From positions 1 to 44,083 of the forward strand of contig CAJUTC010000029.1 of assembly GCA_910589195.1 (NCBI GenBank): 44,083 nucleotides of DNA. The letters run 5' to 3'. This stretch comes from an uncultured Lachnospiraceae bacterium. GTDB lineage: Bacteria; Bacillota; Clostridia; Lachnospirales; Lachnospiraceae. Positions 16,909-26,155 of this stretch are shown here, piece after piece. The translations under genes and the position numbers were made by a program. A model generated the notes under the pieces. That model searched no databases and was not told the origin of the DNA. It saw only the letters and a program-made list of their open reading frames with translations. Numbering within the stretch: the first letter of the stretch is position 1; each line of letters begins with the position of its first letter.

Positions 16909-16986
16909 TTTCATTCATATTCTATATTGTTTCATTTTTATTTCATTATTTCTTTTAATATGTTTCATTTTATCTCATATATGAAA
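16909..16986 (-). promoter_or_regulatory. Helically phased TGAAA repeats upstream of the garR promoter
   Basis: On the minus strand TGAAA-type pentamers (TTTCA on plus) begin at 16909, 16930, 16941 and 16963, spacings of 21, 11 and 22 bp, that is whole helical turns. The block lies 30-110 bp upstream of the -35, where an activator would bind. It is a candidate site array for the PrpR-like regulator encoded just upstream. Confidence 0.5.
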
Positions 16987-17013
16987 TCTTACTGCCTGTT
17001 TTCCTTTTTCTCT

Positions 17014-18927
17014 CTATTCCAGACCGTATTTTTTCATCTGACGCCACAAGGTTGCTTTGCTGATCCCTAAGGCTTCCGCTGTTTTTTTCCGGTTTCCCCC
17101 ATATTTTATTAAGGTTTCGTATAATTGCTTTGATTGTTGGTTCTCCGGCCGGAAGCTGCCCATCCTCTCTTCCCCTTTTTTCCCGTCTGCCCCATTTTCC
17201 GTTTCTTCCTTTCCATACAGCTCCCACAGAAGCCGTTTCACTGCCCACTCATCAAGGGATCGTTTCGGGGCCGTCAGGATCAGCCGCTGGCAGAAATTTT
17301 CAATTTGATATAAATTGCCGGGCCACCTGTAGTCCAGCAGAAGCTTCATTGCCCCTTGGGTTAATACGTGATAACGTCCATACTGTTCACAGCTCTCCCG
17401 AATAGATAATTCCAACTTCCGCTTTAAGTCTTCTGTACGCTGCCACAAAGGAGGGATTTCTAAATTCAGACCCTGTATCAAATAATACAAATCGTTCCGA
17501 AACTCTCCCTGTTTTACAAGCTCCAAAATAGAACCCGAAACGCCTGTGGTAATCATCACCCGCACATCCAAATGTTTCGTTTGCGGCAGCCCTTTTCCCT
17601 GCCAGAGCCGGTAGCGGATCAACTGCAGCAGACGGTATTGATTGGAAAGGCTTAACACGTCCCCGTCTTCTAGCAGCAAGGTTCCTCCGTCTGCCTGCAC
17701 CACTGCCCCGCCTTCCCCAAACAGTAGGGAAAACTGTTCTTCGTCTGTCAAACCTTTTAAAGATACATCTGCAAAAGCGCTCCGGTTCCGCAAGCTGGCA
17801 TTATGGATGCTTTGGGCCATCAGGCGCTTTTCCGTTCCTGGTTCCCCTTCGATCAAAACCGGCATATCAGACAAGGCATACAGCCTGGCCTTATGGATAC
17901 AGTCCTGCATAGCTTCCGATTCCTGAAATATATCAGAAAACTGTCCCAGGGCAATCAGTCCATTGGAATGGCGCTTCTGCTGGGATTCCTGCTCTATGGT
18001 TAGCTTCCGCACCATTTTATGGCAAGTGAGAATCCCTCCGTCTACCTTTCCTTCCACCAAAACCGGAGCCAAAATCGCATATACGGATGTGTTGTTCACC
18101 TGAAAAAAGGTAGAGTATCCTTCTCCGCCCTTTTCTAAAATCCGCTCTACTTGCACCGGATCCAAATCCGGAAATACGTCTGTCAGTAAGTGCCCGGAAA
18201 GCTTCTTTCCGGACAGACCCAGCATGTCTTCCATTTGCAGGTTCACCTTGGTAATCCTTCCTCTGCTGTCTGCGTTGGCTACGCCGCTGAATGAATTATC
18301 TAAAAGGGTTTCCATCTGGGCCGCCTTTTTTCTCTCTACGTCCATGGCAAAGCTGATGCTTTTTGCCATTAAAAACGCATTCCGCAAGGAATCTTCTGTG
18401 GTAGAAAGAAACAGGGAATAGACGCCTGCTGACGTGGCGGTTTCCACTGCCACATCTCCTCCGATGATTAAGTCCACCTTCTCTGCCACCGCTTCCAGAG
18501 CAGCTTGGCGGAGCCCTTCATGATTTGAGGCAAAAAAGGCGCGCAGCTCAATATCATAAATCACATCAAAGTAAGACATATCACAAAACATATTCGGGAA
18601 TCCCACTACAGCGATCACCGGATGTTCCTTTTTCACGATCTGCTTTGCCTTCATTACTAAAAGCGCCATTTCCTGCGCCGTGATCACAATTTCAATTACC
18701 GGAATATCCGTATATTGTTTAATCAGCGAAGCCTGAAGACCTCTGGCAATCATAATAGAGGCCCCGTCCGCTATGGCCTGCCTGGCCTCCATAACCACAT
18801 TTTTTGTCCGTACCACCTTCATACAGGTAATTTCAAAATGGGGATCCTGATAGCTTTTTTCTTGCAGCAGGTTATGTGCCTGGTAAACCATTTCTTCTCT
18901 TGGAACTAAAAGCGCTATTTTTGCCAT
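17014..18927 (-). CDS. PrpR-like regulator: PrpR_N, PAS, AAA (no GAFTGA loop), Fis HTH
   Basis: In this 637-residue regulator residues 1-200 are a PrpR_N-type sensor, about 203-310 a PAS domain, 335-570 an AAA+ domain of sigma-54 activator type and 600-637 a Fis-type HTH (NRKKTAEALGISKATLWRQM). The AAA part is altered: Walker A is GEPGTEK rather than GESGTGK, and where GAFTGA should follow LLFGE the sequence goes directly to GGAVVQADGGTLLLED, so the sigma-54 contact loop is missing. Later motifs (FRNDLYYL, PPLWQRTEDL, RWPGNL) remain. It therefore probably does not act through sigma-54 and may work on sigma-A promoters, as TyrR does. It is directly upstream of the garR operon, whose promoter is sigma-A like. 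PrpR_N suggests a small organic-acid ligand. Confidence 0.9.
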   Translation of the reverse strand: MAKIALLVPREEMVYQAHNLLQEKSYQDPHFEITCMKVVRTKNVVMEARQAIADGASIMIARGLQASLIKQYTDIPVIEIVITAQEMALLVMKAKQIVKKEHPVIAVVGFPNMFCDMSYFDVIYDIELRAFFASNHEGLRQAALEAVAEKVDLIIGGDVAVETATSAGVYSLFLSTTEDSLRNAFLMAKSISFAMDVERKKAAQMETLLDNSFSGVANADSRGRITKVNLQMEDMLGLSGKKLSGHLLTDVFPDLDPVQVERILEKGGEGYSTFFQVNNTSVYAILAPVLVEGKVDGGILTCHKMVRKLTIEQESQQKRHSNGLIALGQFSDIFQESEAMQDCIHKARLYALSDMPVLIEGEPGTEKRLMAQSIHNASLRNRSAFADVSLKGLTDEEQFSLLFGEGGAVVQADGGTLLLEDGDVLSLSNQYRLLQLIRYRLWQGKGLPQTKHLDVRVMITTGVSGSILELVKQGEFRNDLYYLIQGLNLEIPPLWQRTEDLKRKLELSIRESCEQYGRYHVLTQGAMKLLLDYRWPGNLYQIENFCQRLILTAPKRSLDEWAVKRLLWELYGKEETENGADGKKGEERMGSFRPENQQSKQLYETLIKYGGNRKKTAEALGISKATLWRQMKKYGLE

Positions 18928-18964
18928 ATTCCGATTTCTTCCTTTCTATCCAACCGTCACTGTG

Positions 18965-18991
18965 AAAGTTCAGCACAAAGCGCTGAACTTT
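18965..18991 (-). terminator. Hairpin after the MocR-type gene
   Basis: AAAGTTCAGC (18965-18974) and GCTGAACTTT (18982-18991) form a 10-bp stem with a short loop. It lies between the MocR stop and the PrpR-like start. There is no long T-run after it, so termination may be partial; it could instead be a regulatory stem in the leader of the next gene. Confidence 0.5.
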
Positions 18992-19103
18992 GCGAAACCA
19001 GGTGCACAAAATGACAGCTTCCCTGCCCGTTTTCTGCACATCCCCGGAAAATTTCCAGGAACCTCTTTCATTCATGGTGACGCATTAGCCAACTATCCAC
19101 AGG

Positions 19104-20528
19104 TCAATGCTCCAGATCCCACGCTTCCCTCAGCCGTCTGCAGCCTTCCTTTATCATATCTTCCGTCAGGTTTGCATATCCAAGTACCACTGTGCTGGGA
19201 TATTGGTTGTGTTCCGGATGGATAAAATATCGGGACAACTGGTATACCCTAACTCCCGCCTTCCGTGCCTGGTCTACCAGGATGTCTTCTGGAACCCCTT
19301 TTTTATGGGTAAGAAGAAGATGAATCCCCGCGTGTTCTCCCGCAATCCAGAATGCCGGCTCAAACCCTTTTAACTCCCCCATCAAACAGTCATGCTTTGC
19401 TTTATATACGGAACGCATCCGGTTTAAATGACGTTCATAATGCCCTTCTGTCAAAAACTGATACAAGATATTTTGGTCAATCCTGGATACGGTAGACGCA
19501 AAAAAACCGGCTTTTCTTTTATACACCGCCATAAGTTTTAATGGCAGCACTAAAAATCCTATCCGGATTGCTGGGGCAATGGAGCGGGAAAAGGTTCCGA
19601 TGTAAATAACGCGCCCATTTCGATCCATTCCCTGGAGAGCCGGAATGGGCTTTCCTTTATACCGGAATTCGCTGTCGTAATCATCTTCAAGCAGATAACG
19701 CCCTTCTTTTTCGCTGGCCCAGGCCAGCAGCTCCTGCCGACGCTTGATGGGCATTACGATTCCCATAGGATACTGATGGGAAGGCATTACATATGCCAAA
19801 TCCGGTTCCCGTTCTCTGTCTGGATACCGCCTCAGCATTCCCACATCCAGACCGGACTGATCCATTTCTACTGGAACAACTTGATAGCCCTGGCTCTCAA
19901 ACACCCGATATGCCTGCTTATAGGTGGGATTTTCCATGGCGATTACCTGATCCGGCCCCAAAACCAGGGAAAGCAGCATCAAAAGATACTCATTTCCAGC
20001 GCCTACAATAATCTGATCTGCGCCGCAGTGGACTCCTCTGGCCGAATGGAGATAACTGCGGATAGCTTCCCGCAAAGCATACTCTCCCTGAGGATCCCCG
20101 TTTAAAAACAGAGCCTTATTATCATCCACCAGAATATTTTTGCTGATTTTCCTCCATGTATTATAAGGAAAGCTATTTAAATCAATCCCTCTGGGGGAAA
20201 AGTCCACTTTGATCCCTTCTGTTTCCTCAACTTCCAATTCCACAAACAGGCCGGTGGAATGTTCCTGCACTTCTACCAGCGCATCAATGGCAGAAACAAA
20301 ATATCCCTTATATGGCACCGATTCAATATACCCTTCTGATAAAAGCTGTTCATACGCCAATTGGGTGGTGCTGCGGCTTACTTTTAAATGCTCCGCCAGG
20401 GTTCTGGTAGAAGGAAGCCTGCTTTTCGCCTTTAAATTCCCCTGGCGGATTTCCTTCTTAATATACTGGTAAATCTGCTCATACATGGGAACAGTTCCCT
20501 GACCATCCAACGGTATCATAAGCTCCAT
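19104..20528 (-). CDS. MocR-type GntR/aminotransferase-fold regulator with Arg at the PLP-lysine site
   Basis: This 474-residue protein is a fusion of a GntR winged helix (about 13-80: VPMYEQIYQYIKKEI, LPSTRTLAEHLKVSRSTT) and an aminotransferase fold I domain (about 110-470). LLEDDYDSEFRYKG carries the PLP-pocket Asp/Tyr. The Lys that normally forms the Schiff base (GTFSK) is Arg315 in YIGTFSRSIAPAIR, encoded CGC, so no covalent internal aldimine can form. MocR regulators often control PLP or amino-compound metabolism using PLP as effector; this one may bind PLP loosely or another ligand. It lies between glnS and the PrpR-like gene; no obvious target is adjacent. GGAGG lies 7 nt before the ATG. 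Confidence 0.92.
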   Translation of the reverse strand: MELMIPLDGQGTVPMYEQIYQYIKKEIRQGNLKAKSRLPSTRTLAEHLKVSRSTTQLAYEQLLSEGYIESVPYKGYFVSAIDALVEVQEHSTGLFVELEVEETEGIKVDFSPRGIDLNSFPYNTWRKISKNILVDDNKALFLNGDPQGEYALREAIRSYLHSARGVHCGADQIIVGAGNEYLLMLLSLVLGPDQVIAMENPTYKQAYRVFESQGYQVVPVEMDQSGLDVGMLRRYPDREREPDLAYVMPSHQYPMGIVMPIKRRQELLAWASEKEGRYLLEDDYDSEFRYKGKPIPALQGMDRNGRVIYIGTFSRSIAPAIRIGFLVLPLKLMAVYKRKAGFFASTVSRIDQNILYQFLTEGHYERHLNRMRSVYKAKHDCLMGELKGFEPAFWIAGEHAGIHLLLTHKKGVPEDILVDQARKAGVRVYQLSRYFIHPEHNQYPSTVVLGYANLTEDMIKEGCRRLREAWDLEH

Positions 20529-20782
20529 ATCGATCCCTCCAACTATAATCCCCTTCCCTGGCGATCCATTAACAGGATTTGCTACATACTCTATAGAAAA
20601 AGAAATGCCGCAAACCAGAAGCCCCGCAATACGATGCTGAAACCATCTAAAATCCGTTTATTTCAGTATCATTATTGTAAGAGGTCTGCCGGTTTGCAGC
20701 ACCTTGTACGGGTGGAACTGCCTATAAGCTTCCCGCCCAATCCATTCTAAACTTCCAAATAAACCTCCATGCTGCCGGTTTC

Positions 20783-22480
20783 TTACTTTGGCAGCCGGAA
20801 GGAACTTTTCAGGGAAACAATCCGGTTAAATACCGGTTTCTCTGGCTTACTGTCTTTGCAGTCCACACAGAAAAACCCATTTCGCATAAACTGGAAACTG
20901 TCATAAGGCTTTGCGTCAAACAAGGCAGGCTCCACATAGCAGCCTGGCACAACCGTCAAAGAGTTGGGATTTAAGTTTAAGCTTCCATCCTCATTCAGCT
21001 TTCCTTTTTCCTCATCCACAATATTCTCATACAAGCGGCATTCTACCTGCTTTGCGGTCTTTACCGCAACCCAATGTATGGTTCCCTTTACCTTGCGTCC
21101 GGTAAAACCAGATCCGCTTTTCGTTTCCGGATCATAAGTGCAGTGGACAGTTGTTACATTTCCTGACTCATCTTTCTCAAATCCAGTGCAGGTAACAAAA
21201 TACGCCCCAAAAAGCCGTACTTCATTTCCCGGGAACAGGCGGAAATATTTCTTGGGGGGCTCCTCCATAAAATCTTCCCGTTCGATATAAAGCTCTCTTC
21301 CAAAGGGAACCTTCCGGCTTCCTAAGGATTCATTTTCCAGGTTATTTGGGATTTCCAGCTCCTCCATGGAATCCTCCGGATAATTGTCTATTACCAGCTT
21401 CACCGGATCCAGAATTGCCATCATACGGGACTTTTTCAGCTTTAAATCCTCCCGGATGCAGTACTCCAGCATGGCATAATCTACGGAGCTGTTGGCCTTT
21501 GCTACTCCTACTAAATCCACAAACATCCGGATGGATTCCGGCGTATACCCCCTGCGCCGAAGTGCCGCGATGGATACCAGCCGCGGATCATCCCATCCGT
21601 CCACAATCCCATCTTCCACCAGTTTTTTAATATACCGTTTTCCGGTCACCACATTGGTGAGATACAGCTTCGCAAATTCAATCTGCCGGGGCGGGTTCTC
21701 AAACTCGCATTCCCTGACCACCCAGTCATATAAGGGCCTGTGGTCTTCAAATTCCAGGGTACAAATGGAATGGGTAATATGCTCGATTGCGTCTTCTATA
21801 GGATGGGCAAAATCATACATGGGATAAATGCACCAGGCATCTTTCGTATTGTGATGGCTCATCCGCGCCACACGGTAAATTACCGGATCCCGCATATTAA
21901 TATTCGGAGAAGCCATATCAATTTTAGCCCGGAGCACCTTTTCCCCGTCCTGGTATTTTCCTTCTTTCATCTCCGTAAACAGCTTTAAATTTTCTTCAAC
22001 CGAACGGTTCCGGTAAGGGCTTTCTTTCCCTGGCGTAGTAAAATCCCCCCGGTATTCCCGGATCTCCTCTGCCGACAGATCACAGACAAAGGCCTTCCCT
22101 TTCCGAATCAAAAGTAAGGCGCACTGATACATCTGCTCAAAATAATTTGACGCAAAAAACAGCCTGTCCTCAAAATCAGCCCCCAGCCATTTTACATCCG
22201 CAATAATAGACTCTACAAATTCTGTCTTTTCCTTGGTAGGGTTTGTATCGTCAAAACGCATGTTAAACTTTCCATTATATTTTTTTGACAATCCATAATT
22301 TAACAGGATCGATTTTGCATGTCCGATATGAAGATATCCGTTTGGCTCCGGAGGAAAGCGTGTCTGGACATGGTGATATACGCCTTCAGCCAGATCCTTT
22401 TCAATTTCCATCTCGATAAAATTTTTTGACACCACTTCTTTTCCTTCCGTTTCCAGCGTCTGTTTTCTTTCTTCCATCAT
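20783..22480 (-). CDS. glnS: Glutamine--tRNA ligase
   Basis: This 565-residue class I synthetase charges tRNA-Gln. PPEPNGYLHIGHAKS holds the HIGH motif, NMRFDDTNP follows, and the KMSKS-equivalent is NVVTGKRYIKKL, where the usual MSKR is TGKR. The anticodon-binding beta-barrel (LGSRKVPFGRELYIER, GRKVKGTIHWV, QFMRNGFFCVDCKD) is complete. A GGAGG lies 6 nt before two adjacent ATGs; I took the first. The 438-bp upstream gap lacks a recognisable T-box, so it does not look amino-acid regulated that way. GlnS in Clostridia often coexists with GatCAB. Confidence 0.95.
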   Translation of the reverse strand: MMEERKQTLETEGKEVVSKNFIEMEIEKDLAEGVYHHVQTRFPPEPNGYLHIGHAKSILLNYGLSKKYNGKFNMRFDDTNPTKEKTEFVESIIADVKWLGADFEDRLFFASNYFEQMYQCALLLIRKGKAFVCDLSAEEIREYRGDFTTPGKESPYRNRSVEENLKLFTEMKEGKYQDGEKVLRAKIDMASPNINMRDPVIYRVARMSHHNTKDAWCIYPMYDFAHPIEDAIEHITHSICTLEFEDHRPLYDWVVRECEFENPPRQIEFAKLYLTNVVTGKRYIKKLVEDGIVDGWDDPRLVSIAALRRRGYTPESIRMFVDLVGVAKANSSVDYAMLEYCIREDLKLKKSRMMAILDPVKLVIDNYPEDSMEELEIPNNLENESLGSRKVPFGRELYIEREDFMEEPPKKYFRLFPGNEVRLFGAYFVTCTGFEKDESGNVTTVHCTYDPETKSGSGFTGRKVKGTIHWVAVKTAKQVECRLYENIVDEEKGKLNEDGSLNLNPNSLTVVPGCYVEPALFDAKPYDSFQFMRNGFFCVDCKDSKPEKPVFNRIVSLKSSFRLPK

Positions 22481-22918
22481 TTATTGCCTCCATTCTCAGG
22501 TTTTTGCCATTGTAAATCTTTCCAGTTATATTAACCGCAAAAATAAACCTATATGTCTTCTTATCATGATATCAGGTCAAAATACAGCCTGATCCATGTG
22601 CCATAGTTGTGAAAATACCTTTTAACATCTACATCATAATATCATACTTTATGAAATAGGAAAAGAGGTTCCCCGATGATTTTTCAGTTTTTCACCGGAT
22701 TCCTTTTCGGAATATCCGCTGTCCAATCCGGCTGTTCCCGCAACTAAGAAAAAGCGGATGCTGCCGCCAGGTACGAAAGCAAATATGATACCATTAAAAG
22801 AACCACAAAAAAATTGGGATGCCCCCTTATCCGGCGGCACCTCCCAATCTTTTTCATGGTGAAATTTTCGTTCTGAAACCATTCAAATCCGGCCTGCGAA
22901 ACCTGCCTGCCAATTCCT
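22481..22918. other. 438-bp intergenic stretch before glnS
   Basis: It contains a bidirectional hairpin terminator (22806-22855) after the split kinase gene. A GATATTATGATG sequence near 22635 could be a -10 region for glnS but has no convincing -35. I found no T-box motif (AGGGTGGNACCGCG) on the minus strand and no credible gene; the 77-codon frame at 22649-22882 runs through the terminator. Confidence 0.5.
22806..22855. terminator. Bidirectional terminator after the kinase receiver domains
   Basis: ATTGGGATGCCCCC (22813-22826) pairs with GGCGGCACCTCCCAAT (22833-22848) with a 2-nt bulge. Seven T's follow on the minus strand (22806-22812 complement) and CTTTTTC follows on plus. Confidence 0.8.
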
Positions 22919-23704
22919 TTATGTCAGTACTTTGCTCAACATTGCAAACAAATTCTGCACATCTATAGGCTTTGCGATATGGCCGTTCATCCCGCACTTT
23001 AAGGCCTCTTGCTTATCTTCCTCAAACGCATTAGCCGTCATAGCCAAAATGGGGATGGATGACAATTCCTTGTCTTTTAATCCTCGGATATGTTTCGTCG
23101 CTTCATAGCCGTTCATAACCGGCATCTGCACATCCATAAGCACCAACTGATAATATCCAGGCTGGGCCTTTTTCAGCATTTCTACCGCAATCTTGCCATT
23201 TTCCGCAATTTCCGTACAGAACCCTGCGTCGCTTAAAATTGCCGACGCAATTTCCTGATTCAGCACATTATCTTCCGCAAGCAAAATACGCCCGGTGCCA
23301 ATAGGAATTACCATGTTTTCCCCGCTGCCCTCCTGGACTTCGTCCGCATTTACAATCGAATGCAGACAGTCCCTTAGTTCAGATAAAAACAGCGGCTTGC
23401 TGCAAAATGCTGTAACGCCGGCTTCTTTTGCCTCATCTTCAATATCCGACCAGTCATAGGCTGTCAGCACAATAATGGGGGCATCTCCTCCTGTTTCTTT
23501 TCGAATCCTTCGTGTAACCTCAATCCCGTTCATATCCGGCAAAAACCAGTCAATAATGTATACGCAATAATGGTCATTACGCATCATTGCCTGCCGTGTG
23601 CGCAAAACAGCTTCCTTTCCGGATAATGTCCATTCCGCCCGCATCCCGATTTGCTGAAGCATATATGATACGCTGTCGCAAGTATTAAAATCATCATCTA
23701 CCAC
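22919..23704 (-). CDS. Double receiver part of the split hybrid histidine kinase
   Basis: Two CheY-like receiver domains are present. REC1 begins VVDDDFNTCD and has phospho-Asp52 in IIDWFLPDMNG; REC2 (about 138-255) has AEDN, Asp191 in LMDVQMPVMNG and Lys245 in HIAKPID. There is no DNA-binding output. The frame has no Shine-Dalgarno at its apparent GTG start and continues smoothly upstream as FTFRLDPGEKAPVDIPQL through to the kinase if one G is removed from the G6 run at 23800-23805. I therefore read it as the C-terminal part of one hybrid kinase of about 1045 residues, cut by a +1 frameshift. A terminator follows. Confidence 0.85.
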   Translation of the reverse strand: MVDDDFNTCDSVSYMLQQIGMRAEWTLSGKEAVLRTRQAMMRNDHYCVYIIDWFLPDMNGIEVTRRIRKETGGDAPIIVLTAYDWSDIEDEAKEAGVTAFCSKPLFLSELRDCLHSIVNADEVQEGSGENMVIPIGTGRILLAEDNVLNQEIASAILSDAGFCTEIAENGKIAVEMLKKAQPGYYQLVLMDVQMPVMNGYEATKHIRGLKDKELSSIPILAMTANAFEEDKQEALKCGMNGHIAKPIDVQNLFAMLSKVLT

Positions 23705-23720
23705 CAGAGCCCTGCAATTT

Positions 23721-26075
23721 TTAAGCTGAGGAATATCTACAGGCGCCTTTTCCCCGGGATCCAGGCGGAAAGTAAACGAAACGGTAAATTCTGTCCCTAC
23801 CCCCCTCCTCGCTATTTACTTCGATGAAACCATTCATCATGTCCACAATATTTTTGGTAATCGCCATCCCTAGCCCAGTTCCCTGGATCCCGCTTATGGT
23901 AGAGGTTTTCTCCCGTTCAAACGGTTCAAAAATATGGGTAACAAATTCCTTGCTCATACCGATCCCGGTATCCTTAATGTAAAACTCATAGTTTGCGTAG
24001 CCTGCGGGCGCCCCGGCCTTTTCAGTAATCCTCATGCTGACAATGCCGCCTGCTGCCGTATATTTTACAGAATTTCCCAGAATATTTAGCAGCACCTGGT
24101 TTAACCGCAGCTTATCGCAGTAAATATTTTCATCCAATACATCCACTGCGTCAATATACAGCTCAAGCTGTTTTGCGTGGATATCGGTCTGCAAAATACT
24201 CCGCAGGCCATGAAGAATATCCGGCAAGCGGCACGGTTTTTCTTCCAAATGCATCTTGCCGCTTTCAATACGGCTCATATCCAAAACATCATTAATCAGG
24301 CTTACCAGATGATTTCCTGATGTCATAATCTTTTTTAAGTATTCCTCAACCCGCTCCTTATGGTCGATATGGGTAATGGCCAATGCCGCAAACCCGACAA
24401 TGGCATTCATAGGCGTGCGGATATCGTGGGACATATTGGAAAGGAATACGCTTTTGGCTTTGCTTGCGCGGTTTGCTTGTAAAAGCGCGTCTTCCAACAG
24501 GCTTTTCTGTTCCATTTCATTTCGGATTTCCTCATCCACACTTCGAAATCCCAGCACAATGCCGCTGCTGCAGTCCCATGTCCCGGCCCGCACCACCTTC
24601 ATCTGGTAATACTTCATTTCCCCGTCATCTATTGTGCGGTAATTCATATAATACAGCTTCTTTTCTGCCAGCTCCTGTTTCAGCGTTTCCTGGCAAAAGG
24701 CTTGCCGCAGCATATCCCGGTCTTCTTCATAAACACATTTTTGTATGTAAGCTTCCATGCAGGTTTCTAACGATAATTGCCCTGTAAACGCAAAGCCAAA
24801 GGCATGTTTCTTATCATCAATCCGAAGGGTGCTTCCCGTTCCGGTATCCAGTTCAAAAAAACAAACCAGATTATAGTCAATGCTCAATGCCTGAACCAGT
24901 TCCATCTGGCGCCTTTCATTTTTCTTGCGTTCTATGGTTTCCTGACGCTTCTGATCCGTACAGTCCAGCAAAAATCTCTGATAAAACAGCTCTCCATTCT
25001 CTTTTATAAGCTTCACATTTCCCATTATGTGCCGCACCTCTTCATCAGCTCCATGCTGCACACGGTATTCCAGGCTAATGCTGTCACCTTCTTTTTTCAA
25101 AGTCCGGATACCTTCCCGCATAATTTCTTTATCCTCTTCCACAACCGAAGCCGCAACCATATCAAAGCCGCTTTCCATCATCTCTTCCTGGGTTTCATAT
25201 CCCAAAATATGAAGAGCGGCCCTGTTTATGCTAAGAATACGGGATCCATCTATCGTATGAGTGAGCACGCCGCAGTCCATCGTAGTAAAAATGGCTTCTA
25301 ATGTACGGTTCTTTTCAATAATCTCCTGCTCATAGGCACGTTCCTGTGTTACATCAATGGCCACGCCAACAGTCCCCATTACACTTCCGTCAAGATCATA
25401 TAGCGGGGATTTATAGGTGGTAAGCAGCCTTTCGCCATCTCCTGTTTTAATGGTTTCTTCTGATACGCAGGTAGTTTTCTTGCTCATAACCTCATTCTCA
25501 GACTCGATACAGGCAGGATCATCATACTCTACATCCCAAATATAGGCATGGCCACGCCCTTCTACCTGCTGCTTGGTCTTATTTACTGTTTTGCAGAAAC
25601 TGTCATTTACCTTTTCATGAATGCCGTTTTTATCTTTATACCAAACCAGGTTAGGGACATTGTTAATTGTAGCCTCTAAATAATGGCTGGTCTGCCAGAA
25701 ATCCTTGCTAAGTTTGCAGCCTTGCTGCCATCTTAAGAAACGGAACCGGATTTCCTCATCCTCCATAGGCAAAATCCAGATATCCTTGATTTCTTCCAGA
25801 TAATCCGCCAAAAGCGCCATTTGCCCCTTGTTGGCAAGCAGGATAATTTCAGACGTTTCCTTCCTTCCATCCATAAGTACCTGCAGCGTATTTGCCACAT
25901 CAACATCCTGCAAATCTGCTATAATCACATCCGCTTTCGCCGCCAATGCTGCTTCGGGCATATCACTCTCTGTAAATTCATGGGTAAAATATTCAAGGGT
26001 CTCCATCCCCTTGATAATCTCGAAGGCTTTTTTCTGACGGCCTGTTAAATAAAAACGAATACGACAATGGTACAT
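23721..26075 (-). CDS. Hybrid sensor histidine kinase, kinase part (C-terminus frameshifted)
   Basis: In order, the protein has an N-terminal receiver-like domain (about 5-105), PAS (about 130-245, VWYKDKNGIHEKVND), PAS (about 258-375), a third PAS-like region (390-515), HisKA with His550 in MSHDIRTPMNAI, and HATPase_c with LLNILGNSVKYT (N box), DTGIGM (702-707) and GTGLGM (732-737). No membrane segment is seen, so it is probably cytosolic. Around residue 757 the frame leaves the normal SEEGVGTEFTV continuation and reads RDRIYRFVYF..., ending 27 residues later. The cause is a C6 run at 23800-23805. Its receivers follow at 22919-23704. GGAGG lies 8 nt before the ATG, and a good promoter is at 26187-26215. 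Confidence 0.9.
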   Translation of the reverse strand: MYHCRIRFYLTGRQKKAFEIIKGMETLEYFTHEFTESDMPEAALAAKADVIIADLQDVDVANTLQVLMDGRKETSEIILLANKGQMALLADYLEEIKDIWILPMEDEEIRFRFLRWQQGCKLSKDFWQTSHYLEATINNVPNLVWYKDKNGIHEKVNDSFCKTVNKTKQQVEGRGHAYIWDVEYDDPACIESENEVMSKKTTCVSEETIKTGDGERLLTTYKSPLYDLDGSVMGTVGVAIDVTQERAYEQEIIEKNRTLEAIFTTMDCGVLTHTIDGSRILSINRAALHILGYETQEEMMESGFDMVAASVVEEDKEIMREGIRTLKKEGDSISLEYRVQHGADEEVRHIMGNVKLIKENGELFYQRFLLDCTDQKRQETIERKKNERRQMELVQALSIDYNLVCFFELDTGTGSTLRIDDKKHAFGFAFTGQLSLETCMEAYIQKCVYEEDRDMLRQAFCQETLKQELAEKKLYYMNYRTIDDGEMKYYQMKVVRAGTWDCSSGIVLGFRSVDEEIRNEMEQKSLLEDALLQANRASKAKSVFLSNMSHDIRTPMNAIVGFAALAITHIDHKERVEEYLKKIMTSGNHLVSLINDVLDMSRIESGKMHLEEKPCRLPDILHGLRSILQTDIHAKQLELYIDAVDVLDENIYCDKLRLNQVLLNILGNSVKYTAAGGIVSMRITEKAGAPAGYANYEFYIKDTGIGMSKEFVTHIFEPFEREKTSTISGIQGTGLGMAITKNIVDMMNGFIEVNSEEGGRDRIYRFVYFPPGSRGKGACRYSSA
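23800..23805. repeat. C6/G6 homopolymer at the kinase frameshift
   Basis: Six C's on plus (six G's in the coding strand). With five, the kinase and receiver frames join as ...SEEGVGTEFTVSF...; with six they separate. It may be a slippage site, a fixed mutation or a sequencing/assembly error. Confidence 0.8.
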
Positions 26076-26155
26076 ACCAATATCCTCCCCGCGTTTTCCC
26101 TCTGTCTATCTATAAACATCATTGAGCTGATCAAATGTATCATACTGGTGTTAAA

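Noticed and set aside
16747..17013. Sigma-54 promoter upstream of garR
   Set aside because: No GG-N10-GC motif; a good sigma-A promoter is present instead and the regulator lacks GAFTGA.
22649..22882. 77-codon minus frame before glnS
   Set aside because: It reads through a strong bidirectional terminator, and the product has no recognisable features.
22481..22918. T-box riboswitch for glnS
   Set aside because: No AGGGTGGNACCGCG core or suitable antiterminator stem; the only clear hairpin is the terminator of the preceding gene.
24777..25301. 174-codon plus frame
   Set aside because: Antisense shadow of the PAS region of the hybrid kinase.
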